Notes: generated by a model not told the origin, from the letters alone. A DNA stretch of 64,000 nt from Staphylococcus americanisciuri (GCF_024814435.1 NZ_JANUXY010000003.1:124001-188000), one strand, 5' to 3'. Counted from the first letter of the stretch, positions 35,968 through 46,155 are shown. Numbers and translations are program-made.

Positions 35968-36513
35968 CTAATTATGATTTTGAGAAGCATGTGCATCAAT
36001 CGGCATCTCCATTAAATCATCTACATCAACTATCCCACCCATAATAAAATCTAATGTGCCTGTTTTCTTCATTCCTTGTTTGCGATAAAAGTGCAATGCT
36101 TGACGATTTTCCGACCATACACCTAACCAAACATCTGTTTTCCCCCACGTCCGAGCTATTGTCAAAGCCTGATTAAACATCGTCTGGCCTAAGCGTTGAC
36201 CATGGTAAGTTTCATACAGATAAAAGCGCTGTATCTCAGCATAGTTATTCCCTTTATCAATTGTTTGTGCGTTGCCAATATTCAACTTGAAATAACCAGC
36301 AAGCCTTCCTTCCACTACTAATAGATAAAACTGTGACTCTTTATTCTCAATCTCTTTAGTCAGCGTCTCCTCACTAAAAGCAGTTTCAAAATATTGTTGA
36401 AAATGTTGGTCTTCTTCGCCATTTTCACGATACGCATCTTCAAATGTTTCCATACTCACACGACGTAAAAGATGTACTTGATCTGGTGTCACTCGCTCAA
36501 AACGGTAATCCAT
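35968..36513 (-). CDS. GNAT-family N-acetyltransferase
   Basis: The 181-residue protein has the GNAT acetyl-CoA fold: FYLLVVEGRLAGYFKLNIG (strands 3-4), EIQRFYLYETYHGQRLGQTMFNQAL (motif A, with the Q-x-x-G-x-G/A-like YHGQRLG pyrophosphate loop) and VWSENRQALHFYRKQGM (motif B). The acceptor is unknown; spermidine/PaiA-like acetyltransferases show a similar pattern. AAGGAGGG before ATG at 36513. Monocistronic. Confidence 0.87.
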   Translation of the reverse strand: MDYRFERVTPDQVHLLRRVSMETFEDAYRENGEEDQHFQQYFETAFSEETLTKEIENKESQFYLLVVEGRLAGYFKLNIGNAQTIDKGNNYAEIQRFYLYETYHGQRLGQTMFNQALTIARTWGKTDVWLGVWSENRQALHFYRKQGMKKTGTLDFIMGGIVDVDDLMEMPIDAHASQNHN

Positions 36514-36643
36514 CTCATTTTCCCTCCTTGCCCTATCACCTTAGTTATAACGCAGGCACCGTGTTGTTTGCAACATACTTTCTGACCTTGTTATATTTAA
36601 ATTGATTGCTTCACAAAAACACACCTATTGAGGAGGTATTTTA

Positions 36644-37636
36644 ATGCAGTCATTCAAAGCCTTTGTTGTATCAGAAAAAGACGGTACTTTCACAAAGACC
36701 TTTCAAACATTGACAACTACAGATTTACCAGACGGAGACGTTACTGTCCGCATTCATTACTCTAGTGTTAACTTTAAAGATATGCTTGCCACCCAGCCTA
36801 ACAATAAAATTATTCGGCACTATCCATGTATCCCTGGCATAGACCTTGCTGGGACTGTTATCCACTCGCAACACCCTGACTTTCATACCGGCGATAAAGT
36901 CATTGCAACAGGCTATGACTTAGGCGTAGCACATGATGGCGGTTTTAGTGAACTTACACGCCTACCAGGAGAATGGCTTGTACCGTTACCCGACAATCTA
37001 ACATTAGAAGAAGCAATGATTATCGGTACGGCAGGTTATACAGCTGCTTTATCCGTAGACGCCTTAGAGCGCAATGGTCTCTCCCGTAACGAAACCCCTA
37101 TACTCGTCCGCGGCGCTTCAGGAGGTGTTGGGACGATGGCAACCATGATGTTACATGCATTAGGTTATTCTGTCGTTGCAAGCTCTGGTAATACCGCTTA
37201 TGCAGACATCCTTACACAAATTGGTGCTAAAGACGTGATCCCACGAATAGATGACATCACTCCCAAAGCCTTGCACAAACCACAATGGCAAGCAGTGATT
37301 GATCCGGTTGGTGGTGATTCAGTTGAAGAAGTGTTGAAACACATCCAACCATTTGGAACGATGGCATTAAGTGGCAATACGGGTGGCGCTGACTTTCATA
37401 GTACGGTATTCCCGTTCATTCTTCGCGGTGTAAAACTCATCGGTATTGACTCCGTTTATACACCTATGTCATACCGTCAATATATCTGGAAGCGCCTTGC
37501 TACAGATCTCAAACCGCTTCACTTACATACGGTTAAGAAAGTCGTTTCTTTTGATGAGTTACCTAAAGAGCTCGATGCAATGCAACAAGCAACACATCAC
37601 GGACGTATTGTTATTGATATGCAAGCCGAAATGTAA
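36644..37636 (+). CDS. YhdH/YhfP-family NADPH oxidoreductase
   Basis: The 330-residue zinc-independent MDR protein has SSVNFKDMLAT near residue 45, CIPGIDLAGTV, GTAGYTAALSV and the NADPH loop RGASGGVGTMATMML near residue 158. The family includes acryloyl-CoA reductases and quinone reductases. It lacks the structural zinc Cys cluster. Good GGAGG ribosome site. Cytosolic; the substrate is not deducible. Confidence 0.88.
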   Translation: MQSFKAFVVSEKDGTFTKTFQTLTTTDLPDGDVTVRIHYSSVNFKDMLATQPNNKIIRHYPCIPGIDLAGTVIHSQHPDFHTGDKVIATGYDLGVAHDGGFSELTRLPGEWLVPLPDNLTLEEAMIIGTAGYTAALSVDALERNGLSRNETPILVRGASGGVGTMATMMLHALGYSVVASSGNTAYADILTQIGAKDVIPRIDDITPKALHKPQWQAVIDPVGGDSVEEVLKHIQPFGTMALSGNTGGADFHSTVFPFILRGVKLIGIDSVYTPMSYRQYIWKRLATDLKPLHLHTVKKVVSFDELPKELDAMQQATHHGRIVIDMQAEM

Positions 37637-37708
37637 TATTAAGCGTTATTCCACTTATCATTGAATACGCATATTTCATCGTTTCCCAAATTAAAAATAT
37701 TTTTGTCG

Positions 37709-37742
37709 TATAATATAACAACGATATTGATATTCATTATCA
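37709..37742 (+). promoter_or_regulatory. Promoter and Fur box of iruO
   Basis: TATAAT (37709-37714) is a perfect -10. TGATATTCATTATCA (37728-37742) matches the 7-1-7 Fur box TGATAATNATTATCA at all but one position and covers the start region, so iron should repress the gene. Confidence 0.82.
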
Positions 37743-37787
37743 TTTATTAGATAATAGAGTTATCAATTTTGGGAGAGGTGTCTGAGA

Positions 37788-38813
37788 ATGCAAGATTTAA
37801 CAATCATCGGCGGTGGCCCAGCTGGGCTTTTTGCTAGTTTTTATGCGGGTTTAAGAGGAATGTCTGTACGACTCATTGATGTTCAACCTATTTTAGGCGG
37901 TAAGATGCAACTATACCCAGAAAAAATTGTATGGGATATTGGTGGTGTTGCGCCTAAAACAAGCTATGAAATTATTCAAGACATGATTCAACAAGGTATG
38001 CATTTCAATCCAAAAGTATGTCTGAATACTAAAGTAGTTGATATTAAAAAACATGCAGAACAGAACTTCGAAGTCATTGCTGAAGATGGTACATCTTATC
38101 GTTCACGATCAGTCATCATTGCAATTGGTGGCGGCATTATTAAACCACAAACGCTAAACATTGAAGGTGCAGAACGTTTCGAACTGACTAACCTTCATTA
38201 TGTCGTCCAAAAATATGAACGCTTCAAAGGGAAAAATGTGCTCATTTCAGGGGCTGGAAATGCTGCTCTAGACTGGGCACGTGACTTATCTGACTATGCC
38301 AAAAGTGTTACGCTTGTTTATCGTAAAAAAGATATTTCAGGGCATGAAGCAATGGAAAAAGTGCTTAATGAATTAAACGTTCAAAAAATGCCTAATAACA
38401 AAATTATCCAACTTAAAAATACAGATAATGATCCTAATACAATTGACGAGGTCATCCTTGAGCATACCGAAACAGGTGAACTGACACATGTCAATGTAGA
38501 TGAAGTCGTTATTGGCCATGGCTTCGAACGTGATCTTAGTCTGCTTAAAAAGGTTGACTTAGACATTGATTTAGCTAACGACTATTTTATTGCTGGTCAA
38601 GGCAATTCACATACTACGGTTCCTGGTGTTTATGCTTGCGGTGATGTTGTGCAACATCCAGCTAAAGTCCACCTTATTGCCAGTGCCATTAGCGATGGCG
38701 CTCATGCGGCCAACAGCGCAAAGCAATATATTGAACCAGAAGCACCAAAGAATGGCTTTGTTTCGAGCCATAACGACATATTCAGAGAAGCAAACAAAAA
38801 ATATTTGCCATAA
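37788..38813 (+). CDS. iruO: Ferredoxin/flavodoxin-type NADPH reductase, IruO-like
   Basis: The 341-residue FAD/NAD(P) enzyme is of the type 2 ferredoxin-NADP reductase group. It has the FAD loop [22 protein letters not shown] loop [16 protein letters not shown] and the late [17 protein letters not shown]; it lacks the CxxC of thioredoxin reductases. In S. aureus the gene at this position encodes IruO, which feeds electrons to haem-degrading IsdG/IsdI and to siderophore iron reduction. The Fur box immediately upstream supports that role. Confidence 0.88.
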   Translation: MQDLTIIGGGPAGLFASFYAGLRGMSVRLIDVQPILGGKMQLYPEKIVWDIGGVAPKTSYEIIQDMIQQGMHFNPKVCLNTKVVDIKKHAEQNFEVIAEDGTSYRSRSVIIAIGGGIIKPQTLNIEGAERFELTNLHYVVQKYERFKGKNVLISGAGNAALDWARDLSDYAKSVTLVYRKKDISGHEAMEKVLNELNVQKMPNNKIIQLKNTDNDPNTIDEVILEHTETGELTHVNVDEVVIGHGFERDLSLLKKVDLDIDLANDYFIAGQGNSHTTVPGVYACGDVVQHPAKVHLIASAISDGAHAANSAKQYIEPEAPKNGFVSSHNDIFREANKKYLP

Positions 38814-38860
38814 AAATGTAGAAAAAGAAGCTAGGACACAACTATCCAGCTCCCCACTTA

Positions 38861-38904
38861 AAAAACCTTGATTAAATGTAGAAAAACATCTAATCAAGGT
38901 TTTT
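38861..38904 (+). terminator. Terminator of iruO
   Basis: AAAAACCTTGATTA pairs with TAATCAAGGTTTTT, followed by T-rich DNA. Confidence 0.88.
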
Positions 38905-38924
38905 AACAGATATTAGTTTTTTAA

Positions 38925-38983
38925 ATAAAGCACTCCCGTATCATTGTTAATAACGACAAAAACAATAAATAGGAGTGCTTTAT
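38925..38983. other. Second strong hairpin in the iruO/DUF2871 gap
   Basis: ATAAAGCACTCC (38925-38936) and GGAGTGCTTTAT (38972-38983) are perfect 12-bp arms around a 35-base loop. It may be a back-up terminator or part of a small RNA or a remnant of a mobile element; nothing else in the gap looks coding. Confidence 0.45.
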
Positions 38984-39035
38984 ATTCATAAAAAGTATAG
39001 TATATCTCAACTTACTTTAGCATTCAGAACAAAGT

Positions 39036-39085
39036 CTGGGACAATAGAACCTTTTTAGAAAATCGAGAGTCCTATCCATTCCCTT
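39036..39085. repeat. Dispersed intergenic repeat, copy 6 (second stem)
   Basis: TGGGACAATAGAACCTTTTTAGAAAATCGAGAGTCCTATCCATTCCC, a weaker version of the CTTTTTAGAAA-looped stem. It lies just after the DUF2871 stop and may end that transcript. Confidence 0.6.
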
Positions 39086-39094
39086 GCGTTACAC

Positions 39095-39517
39095 TTATTT
39101 TTCTGTATCTCTCGGTTCTTTAATAATAGCTTGTCTCAACAAGAAGAACAATAGAATAAATCCTGCTGTAACAGTCACATGACCCATTCCTGCAAATCCT
39201 GAGAACGACGCTGGGACTTCTTGACCTGAAACCTGCATAAACCCTTTCGCAAACTGCATACCAACAGTTAGAAGAACACCGATATTGTAAATGATAAAAA
39301 ACCAATTAAACAAATAGTAACTACTAATCTTAAAAAGTTTTTCAATAGAGATTAATATCAGAAAGACAAACATTCCGAGTGTCAACAGATGCGTATGCAT
39401 CACACTCATTTGCGTTTCTCCTGTAAAGTTGTAATGCAGTGTTAGTTCTCGGTATGTAAACCCACTAAACAAACCTAGCGCCGTATAAAACATAAATGCA
39501 TATAAAATTCTTTTCAT
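39095..39517 (-). CDS. DUF2871 membrane protein
   Basis: The 140-residue protein has four spans and conserved features of DUF2871: YRELTLHYNFTGET, VMHTHLLTLGM (His-x-His in a membrane segment) and FAGMGHVTVTAGF. The buried His residues could bind metal or haem; no function is established. GAGGAG precedes the ATG at 39517. It lies 130 bp downstream of the YcnI-like gene. Confidence 0.85.
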   Translation of the reverse strand: MKRILYAFMFYTALGLFSGFTYRELTLHYNFTGETQMSVMHTHLLTLGMFVFLILISIEKLFKISSYYLFNWFFIIYNIGVLLTVGMQFAKGFMQVSGQEVPASFSGFAGMGHVTVTAGFILLFFLLRQAIIKEPRDTEK

Positions 39518-39648
39518 GTATTACGTACACTCCTCGAATTGGACATATTTGCAAAAGACAACTTACTTTCTCTGCAAAATCATCCTGCCCGTTTCTACAT
39601 TATTCCACCCCTCATTATCCTTTTTTACACGAGTAGTGTCAATAACCA

Positions 39649-40260
39649 TTACTTGTCAGATTTCGTAAAATCGTTGCGCTTGAACAAGGCAATTGCTGAT
39701 ACGATTAACGCCAAAATTGACACAATCCATAACACTGTCTGACCTACTGGTGCTTTTGAAGCGCCCTCTGTCTGCTCCTCATTCACTTGACTCGACTTCA
39801 CCTTAGTGCGCGGGGCAGGCGTTTCACTCTGCTCATCTTCAGCTGTCCAACTTACAACGGTTCCATCTTTATATGTCTGTGTTGCTTTCCATATAAAGGT
39901 ACCCTCTTCTTTTGGATTCGCTACAACTATCGGAAAATCCATATGTTCATTTGGTCCGATTCCTTTATCTGTCGCTGTCCATGTTACTTTCTCTATATTT
40001 CCCTTACTATCCTTTTGAAAAGTATGCTTAAATCCGGAAACAGGCTGAACTGTAGACAATGAAACGCCTTTAGGCACCTCTAATTCTAACTTCACTGTTT
40101 GATCATTACGCTCTACCGGCACGCGCACATTATATTCCTCATATGAGCCCGGCTCACTAACCCGTGGATTCAAAGTTACATGTGCTTCTGCTACAGTTAC
40201 TGCACCAAGTGATATTACGATTAACAAAGCCAAACTTGCGAATAATTTATTGAATTTCAT
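39649..40260 (-). CDS. YcnI-like copper-binding protein (DUF1775)
   Basis: The 203-residue exported protein has a signal peptide ending A-E-A, so the mature protein begins at or next to His (AHVTLNPRVSEPGSYEEY), the single-histidine copper site known for YcnI-type domains, with conserved Trp in KVTWTATDKG and IWKATQTYKD. A Thr/Glu/Pro-rich linker and a C-terminal membrane span (residues 172-192) anchor it. It follows the CopC/CopD gene by 20 bp; the pair is a copper uptake or handling operon as in Bacillus ycnJI. Confidence 0.88.
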   Translation of the reverse strand: MKFNKLFASLALLIVISLGAVTVAEAHVTLNPRVSEPGSYEEYNVRVPVERNDQTVKLELEVPKGVSLSTVQPVSGFKHTFQKDSKGNIEKVTWTATDKGIGPNEHMDFPIVVANPKEEGTFIWKATQTYKDGTVVSWTAEDEQSETPAPRTKVKSSQVNEEQTEGASKAPVGQTVLWIVSILALIVSAIALFKRNDFTKSDK

Positions 40261-40280
40261 TTTTTTACCACCTTTTCTGC

Positions 40281-41528
40281 TTATAAAGGAATTACTATTT
40301 GACTCATCGTCACACCCGCTAATATAAGAAATAGACCGATTAACAATTCAATGTATAACAATGATTGACTAATATGTCTCTTTTTCTGCATCGCCCATAT
40401 TGACTGTACGCCACCTAACACAACAAGAACGATTGTAAATAACAGCTTACCGAACCATAGCCCACTATAAATCGTTTGTTGTGTCACCAACGCTTGAATT
40501 GAAGTCGCATCAATAGTCATTAAAATCCCGGTTAGAACAATCACAAACACAGCACTCAAGTTAGACTTCAGCAAGACATCCCGCAGTATTAAAACATAGG
40601 AATGACGTTCACGAGCCCTTAAGTAACAGATAAGATATACGAAGCTACCTAACCATAAAGCAATCGCTGCTAAATGTAACGTTCTGATGGTCAAAGCATA
40701 TAACGGTACATCTTGCGCCCATACATGCCCTGATATTGCCAAACTGATAAAAATGCACAGTGGCATAGCATGATACCAGATACGTTCCATATTTTTAAGC
40801 GAAAATAATATCAATGTTGTAATCAAAGCAACTGTTGATAACATAAATGGAAATGCCAACCATGTCGTTATATCGAGATGTAAAAGATCCTTCATCACAG
40901 TTTTAGGTAATGTCATTAAGTACAATATACCAGTGAGTCCAACAAGTATTATGAGCAACCATATCACACGACGACATTTCGGAATAACGTCATATGTCGG
41001 GATATCTTGACGTGCCATCAAACGATTCACCATATATAATCCAGTTAATATCAGTACGCTTCCTTGCATAAAAAAACGCATGACACCCAGCCACCAAAAA
41101 GAATTGGTATAAAAAGGCTTCGTCGTTTCTATCTTTGTAACAGTCTGATGACCAATTGAAAAATGATATTGTCCTGACACCTCGTGCCCATCTGGTGACA
41201 CTGCTTGCCAAACGACTGCATACGTTCCTTCGTGATGTTGTTGTGTCTTGAATGTCACAGTGTTAGAATAGCCCGTCTCTTGTGAACGTAATACTTCAAC
41301 TTGTTGTCCCTGATCATTGTAAAGCTTCACCTCAACGTATCGAACATTCACTGGTTCACTGAATGCCAATTCCAGTTCATTAGGTGCTGTCGACAATACT
41401 TCCTCTGCTTGAGGTCGTTGTCCTTCTAAAGAAACATGTGCAGATGCTTTATTAAATTGACCTCCGATGACTACGCTGCATATAAGCAAAAACACCCAAA
41501 ACGAAATGATACGTTTTGAAATCCCCAT
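40281..41528 (-). CDS. CopC/CopD fusion, YcnJ-like copper transporter
   Basis: About 415 residues. After the signal peptide the mature N-terminus is AHVSLEGQRPQAEE, the CopC copper site, with DGHEVSGQYHFSIGH completing the CopC domain (to about residue 125). Then eight membrane spans form the CopD domain. The N-terminal CopC and CopD fusion is typical of YcnJ, a copper importer in Bacillus. ATG at 41528 with GGAG 7 bp upstream. A regulator such as CsoR or YcnK is not in the window. Confidence 0.88.
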   Translation of the reverse strand: MGISKRIISFWVFLLICSVVIGGQFNKASAHVSLEGQRPQAEEVLSTAPNELELAFSEPVNVRYVEVKLYNDQGQQVEVLRSQETGYSNTVTFKTQQHHEGTYAVVWQAVSPDGHEVSGQYHFSIGHQTVTKIETTKPFYTNSFWWLGVMRFFMQGSVLILTGLYMVNRLMARQDIPTYDVIPKCRRVIWLLIILVGLTGILYLMTLPKTVMKDLLHLDITTWLAFPFMLSTVALITTLILFSLKNMERIWYHAMPLCIFISLAISGHVWAQDVPLYALTIRTLHLAAIALWLGSFVYLICYLRARERHSYVLILRDVLLKSNLSAVFVIVLTGILMTIDATSIQALVTQQTIYSGLWFGKLLFTIVLVVLGGVQSIWAMQKKRHISQSLLYIELLIGLFLILAGVTMSQIVIPL

Positions 41529-41675
41529 ATCCCCACTCCCATATATTGTATATTCTCCCATATACTATAATATTCTATCAAAACCCAACAGAAATACAAC
41601 AAAAATTATCAGACACTTAAAAACACCTTTTATGACGATTATAGTCGCCACAAAAGGTGCCCTAGATTTCCTTTG

Positions 41676-43337
41676 TTAAGTTGTTATCAGTTCTTCATCA
41701 TGGATAACATCATCGTTCAAGCCCACCATAGACTCTGAAATATTACGGGAATTGTAGCCGATTCGCTCTAATACAGCAATCATATCGACATACAACAAAC
41801 CGCCATCTGTTGAACATTTACCTTTGTTCAAACGTTTGATATGTGCTTTTCGCAATTTATGTTCAATCGTAAATGCCTCTTGGCTGCGCTGTGCGACTTC
41901 ATCTTTCTTCGTCGTATCATAAACATCTAACGTTTCCAAAGATTTATCAAATGATTCCATCACAAAGTTAAAGAGTTTCTCAATTCCATGATGTGCATCT
42001 TCCGTAATCGCAATCTCTTTACGTTTTTGTCGCTCAATCAATTCAATATATTCTCTAACGCGGTTCGATACTTTTAAGATATTACGATTGACATCAAGCA
42101 TAACAGCTAAGCGTTCAGCATCCTTTTGATTCACATCTTTCGTAGATATCCGCACCAGATAACTTCGGATACCGTCATTAATCGTTTTAACTGCCTGATG
42201 TTTCTGGTCAATTTTCTTTAATAACTTCTTATCAAATTGTTCTGCACCACGAACATCTTCTAACATAGATTGGACAATTTGACCTACATTTTGCAATTCT
42301 TTTTGTGTCTCTTGTAATGCTACACTAGGCGCATGATACACAAGATCTTTATTCAAATGCTGTGGCTTATAATCTTCTGTCACATCTTTACCCGGCACAA
42401 TTTTTGTGACTAACCATGCGAGTGCCCCTACAAATGGCAATTGAATGATTGTATTCGTCACATTAAACGCACCGTGTGCAAATGCAATCGCCATCTCTGG
42501 CTTTAAATGCCATGATGCTTGTAACATGCCAACTAAATGTACAACTACTGGTAAGAAGATTGAAAAAATAATGACACCAATAACATTGAAGATAACGTGA
42601 ACAAAAGCGGCACGTTTCGCTGCTAATGAACCCGCCAAACTTGCTAAAACAGCTGTGATAGTAGTTCCGATGTTATCACCTAACAATACAGGAATCGCAC
42701 CATGCAATTCAATTAAGCCTTGTCCATAGAACTCTTGTAAAATACCAATTGTTGCGCTTGAACTTTGTACGAGTGCAGTCAAACCAACACCTGCTAAGAT
42801 GCCATAAAGTGGATTTTCCGACATATCTAACATTAATTGTCTAAAACCTTCAAGTTCTGCAAGTGGCTTTACCGCACCACCCATGAATTCTAAACCAAAA
42901 AAGAGCGAACCAAATCCAAAAAGAATACGTCCAATATTATTAATCTGAGACTTTTAAAAAAAGAAAATAAGGAACGCACCAACTGCTAGTATCGGCATCG
43001 CATATTCACCGAGATCAATCCCAATAATAAATGCAGTGACTGTTGTACCAATGTTGGCACCCATAATTACACCAATTGCTTGTTTCAACGTCATAAATCC
43101 TGCTGTAACCAAACCAATTGTAATGACCGTTGTTCCCGAACTACTTTGAATCAGAATTGTCACGATCATCCCCGCCAAAACACCTAGAAGTGGATTCGAT
43201 GTAAACTTGTTCAAAATATCACGCAGACGTTCACCTGCAGAAGCTTGCAGACCATCACCCATAACTTTCAATCCGTATAGGAATATACCTAAACCACCCA
43301 AAAATGAGAAGATGATTTGTGTAATAGACACTTCCAT
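41676..43337 (-). pseudogene. Na/Pi cotransporter gene interrupted by an in-frame stop
   Basis: Two frames, 42954-43337 and 41676-42884, lie in the same reading frame and together give one 553-codon Na/Pi-cotransporter (PNaS, NptA-like) of normal length. It has the repeated QSSS motifs (LIQSSSGTTVITIG and LVQSSSATIGILQ), GANIGTT/GDNIGTT, and a C-terminal PhoU-like cytosolic domain. A TAA at 42954-42956 falls after I-F-F-F in a T/A-rich run; reading continues in frame K-S-Q-I-N-N-I-G-R-I. Translation would stop after 127 residues. A lone second half from ATG 42884 would lack the first transport repeat. Confidence 0.85.
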
Positions 43338-43459
43338 GACTTCACCTCTAACAATAATTTTTATTATGTATTTCGTATCGTACGTACTTCAAAGTATGAA
43401 GCATCATTGTAAATTTAATGTTAATCTGAGGTGAATTTTACTTTAATTAACAAAAAGCT

Positions 43460-43562
43460 AGGATATTGATAGAAAGCACTGTCAAATATGAGAAAAGTTT
43501 TATAAAAGACATTTGTTGCCTGGCGTGTTCAAGGAGCAGCACTGGCGACAACACTTAAAAAA
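43460..43562. repeat. Dispersed intergenic repeat, divergent copy 7
   Basis: ATTGATAGAAAGCACTGTCAAATATGAGAAAAGTTTTATAAAAGACA followed by GTTGCCTGGCGTGTTC...AGCAGCACTGGCGACAAC, a shuffled relative of the first stem of 15950-16110. The rest of the 364-bp gap is AT-rich promoter DNA for the CorA-type gene. Confidence 0.45.
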
Positions 43563-43701
43563 CGATAAACAATATCTCAAACACTATTCTCATATCGTTA
43601 ATAACAAAAAAATTCATACAATAGGTAACGTTATTTCAAGAAAACGGGTATGATATAACTATAAAATCTGACGCTAATTTATGAACTAAAGGAGACTATG
43701 T

Positions 43702-44640
43702 ATGATTACAGCTTACAAAAACAATGCCTCCCTGCATGTAGAAACAACTGAAAACTGGGAATCAGCTCAATGGTTGAATGTTGTAAAACCAACGCAAGAA
43801 GAGATTCAAGCTTTGATTCACACTTATGGTTTTCCCAAAGACTTTCTAGAAGATGCTTTAGATAGTGAAGAAAGCTCACGTATTGAATATGACGATGATA
43901 GTGGCTATTCATTGATTATCAGTGACTTACCGATTACAAAGTCTGGAAAATACAAACTCAAAAGCTTTACAACTTTACCTCTTGGCATTATCCTCGGGAA
44001 AAATATTATCGTAACAGTATGTGCAAAATCCTTTCCATATTTAGAACATATCACACAGAAGCCTGTAAATCTTAGTTATAAAAGTCAATTTGCTGTAAAG
44101 CTGATGTATGATATGGCAGCACAATATAATAGAAGCTTACGTCTCCTAAATAAAGAAAGACGACAAGTTGAACAGAACTTACAACAGCGTGTCACAAATA
44201 CACACCTTTATTTATTAAGCGAGATTGAAAAAAGCTTAGTTTATTTCTTGGCATCACTCAAAACGAATGCTTCAACAATACGGCATTTATTTCGTTTACC
44301 TGCCATTAAACGTTTTGACGAAGATGAAGAGTTATTGGAAGACTTGCAGAATGAACATCAACAAGCCGTGGAAACCACTGAATTATATTTACGGATTATT
44401 GAAAGCATGTCTAACTCTTATGCATCCTTATTATCAAACCAGCTCAATACTACAATGAAAACTTTGACGATTTTTACTGTGTTGCTTACTCTACCGACAC
44501 TTGTCTTTAGCTTTTTCGGCATGAATGTACCATTGCCAATTGATACAAATAGTGCATTGTCATGGGTTATCATTATCGTAATTTCCTTTGCACTTGTTGT
44601 CGTTATGTTTACTGTATTATGGCGTAGTAACAAGTTGTGA
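43702..44640 (+). CDS. CorA-family divalent cation transporter
   Basis: The 312-residue protein has a long cytosolic N-terminal alpha/beta and helical domain and two C-terminal spans (about 250-270 and 283-305). The signature GMN is present in FFGMNVPLP at the end of the first span. CorA channels move Mg2+ or Co2+ (some relatives Zn2+). The N-terminus lacks the canonical EDALD variant of classic CorA but shows FLEDALDSEESSR, as in the Gram-positive subgroup. AAAGGAG ribosome site. Confidence 0.9.
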   Translation: MITAYKNNASLHVETTENWESAQWLNVVKPTQEEIQALIHTYGFPKDFLEDALDSEESSRIEYDDDSGYSLIISDLPITKSGKYKLKSFTTLPLGIILGKNIIVTVCAKSFPYLEHITQKPVNLSYKSQFAVKLMYDMAAQYNRSLRLLNKERRQVEQNLQQRVTNTHLYLLSEIEKSLVYFLASLKTNASTIRHLFRLPAIKRFDEDEELLEDLQNEHQQAVETTELYLRIIESMSNSYASLLSNQLNTTMKTLTIFTVLLTLPTLVFSFFGMNVPLPIDTNSALSWVIIIVISFALVVVMFTVLWRSNKL

Positions 44641-44654
44641 CCATATAGACGTCA

Positions 44655-44698
44655 AAAAAGTGAGTCGCGCTTCTCAAATAGAAGTCGACTCACTTTTT
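44655..44698. terminator. Bidirectional terminator between the CorA-type gene and scrA
   Basis: AAAAAGTGAGTCG (44655-44667) with CGACTCACTTTTT (44686-44698), inner GCTTC/GAAG. Confidence 0.9.
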
Positions 44699-44706
44699 AC
44701 TTATAT

Positions 44707-46155
44707 TTATAATTCTTCAGCGTTACGATATTTTTTCTGTTTTGATAGTACAAATGTCACAACAATACTCGTTACAAATGCAATACACATACCGATAATG
44801 TAGTGTGTCCAAGAACCGGCTGCAATTGAGATGACACCAGGAATCCCTGCTGCTCCTAATGCTGTTGCTTTAACTTGGAAAAATGACACATAGGCTGCTC
44901 CAAGACCTGAACCAATCATTGCACCAATAAATGGGTAACGTAACTTCAAGTTAACCCCGAACATTGCTGGTTCTGTAATACCTAATACGGCAGACACCCC
45001 TGCTGCAGACGCTACACCTTTTAGTTTTTTGTTTTGTTTAATTAACATAAATGCTGCCAGTGCTGCCCCACCTTGTGCCATATTTGACATTGCTGCGATA
45101 GGGAAAATAAATGAACCGCCTGTTGTTGCATGTTCCGCAATGAGAGATGTCTCGATGGCAATAAAACTATGATGCATACCTGTAATAACAATCGGCGCAT
45201 AGAATAGACCAAAGATTAAACCTCCGATTGCGCCACCCGCTTCGTACAAGTATGTTAAGCCATCAGTCAACCAGTACCCCATCGTACGCGTTAAAGGACC
45301 TACAAACAAAAATGTTAAAAATGATGTAATGAAGATTGAAAATAATGGTGTTAATAAGTTATCCAAAACTGTTGGAATAATACGTCGTAACCCTCGTTCT
45401 ATCATTGCCAAAATATAAGATGATACTAAAATTGGTAACACTTGACCTTGGTACCCAACTTGCGCAACGGATAGACCTAAAAACTCCCATTTAGGAATCG
45501 GGTCGCCATTCGCAAGTGCTTCAGGATAAGCATAGCCATTCATAAGATCTGGATGCACCATAATCGCACCTAATGCTGCACCTAAGAAAGCATTACCACC
45601 AAAGCGTTTGGCTGCACTAAATCCAATGAGAATAGGTAATAAGGCAAATGGTGCACTTGCAAAAATATTAATCATATTAGCAAATTGTGCAAAGTGTGGA
45701 TACATATCAACTAATGATTGACCTTCAGCAAAAATACCTTTGGCCGTAAAAATGTTGTTGAGTCCCATTAACAGACCACCAGCTACGATTGCTGGAATAA
45801 TTGGTACAAAGATATCCGACAACATCTTCACAAAGCGTTGCAATGGATTCCCTTTTTTCTTCGTTTTCTTTTCAATTGCTTCTGTCTGTGCTTCCGATTG
45901 TGAAGTACCACCAATCAGTTGATCGATCTGCGCATATACTTGATTGACCGTACCTGAACCGATAATAACCTGATATTGATCTGCTGTCGAAAAAGTTCCC
46001 TTTACAACATCCAAATCATTTAATGCTTTCTCATCTACAATACTTTCGTCCTTTAAAGATAATCTTAAACGTGTAGCACAGTGTCCCATCTCTTCAATGT
46101 TCTCTTTGCCACCAATCGCCTCCAAAATTACCTTTGACTCTTTTTCAAACGCCAT
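44707..46155 (-). CDS. scrA: Sucrose-type PTS system IIBC component
   Basis: The 482-residue protein fuses IIB (phospho-Cys in MGHCATRLRLSL near residue 25) to IIC (ten spans; GITEPAMFGVNLKLRYP signature near residue 390, and GMHHSFIAIE). The glucose-superfamily sucrose/trehalose/beta-glucoside type is clear; sucrose is favoured by synteny with S. aureus scrA and by the operator. The IIA domain must come from elsewhere. ATG at 46155 with GAGGAGGG upstream. No hydrolase gene is adjacent. Confidence 0.86.
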   Translation of the reverse strand: MAFEKESKVILEAIGGKENIEEMGHCATRLRLSLKDESIVDEKALNDLDVVKGTFSTADQYQVIIGSGTVNQVYAQIDQLIGGTSQSEAQTEAIEKKTKKKGNPLQRFVKMLSDIFVPIIPAIVAGGLLMGLNNIFTAKGIFAEGQSLVDMYPHFAQFANMINIFASAPFALLPILIGFSAAKRFGGNAFLGAALGAIMVHPDLMNGYAYPEALANGDPIPKWEFLGLSVAQVGYQGQVLPILVSSYILAMIERGLRRIIPTVLDNLLTPLFSIFITSFLTFLFVGPLTRTMGYWLTDGLTYLYEAGGAIGGLIFGLFYAPIVITGMHHSFIAIETSLIAEHATTGGSFIFPIAAMSNMAQGGAALAAFMLIKQNKKLKGVASAAGVSAVLGITEPAMFGVNLKLRYPFIGAMIGSGLGAAYVSFFQVKATALGAAGIPGVISIAAGSWTHYIIGMCIAFVTSIVVTFVLSKQKKYRNAEEL

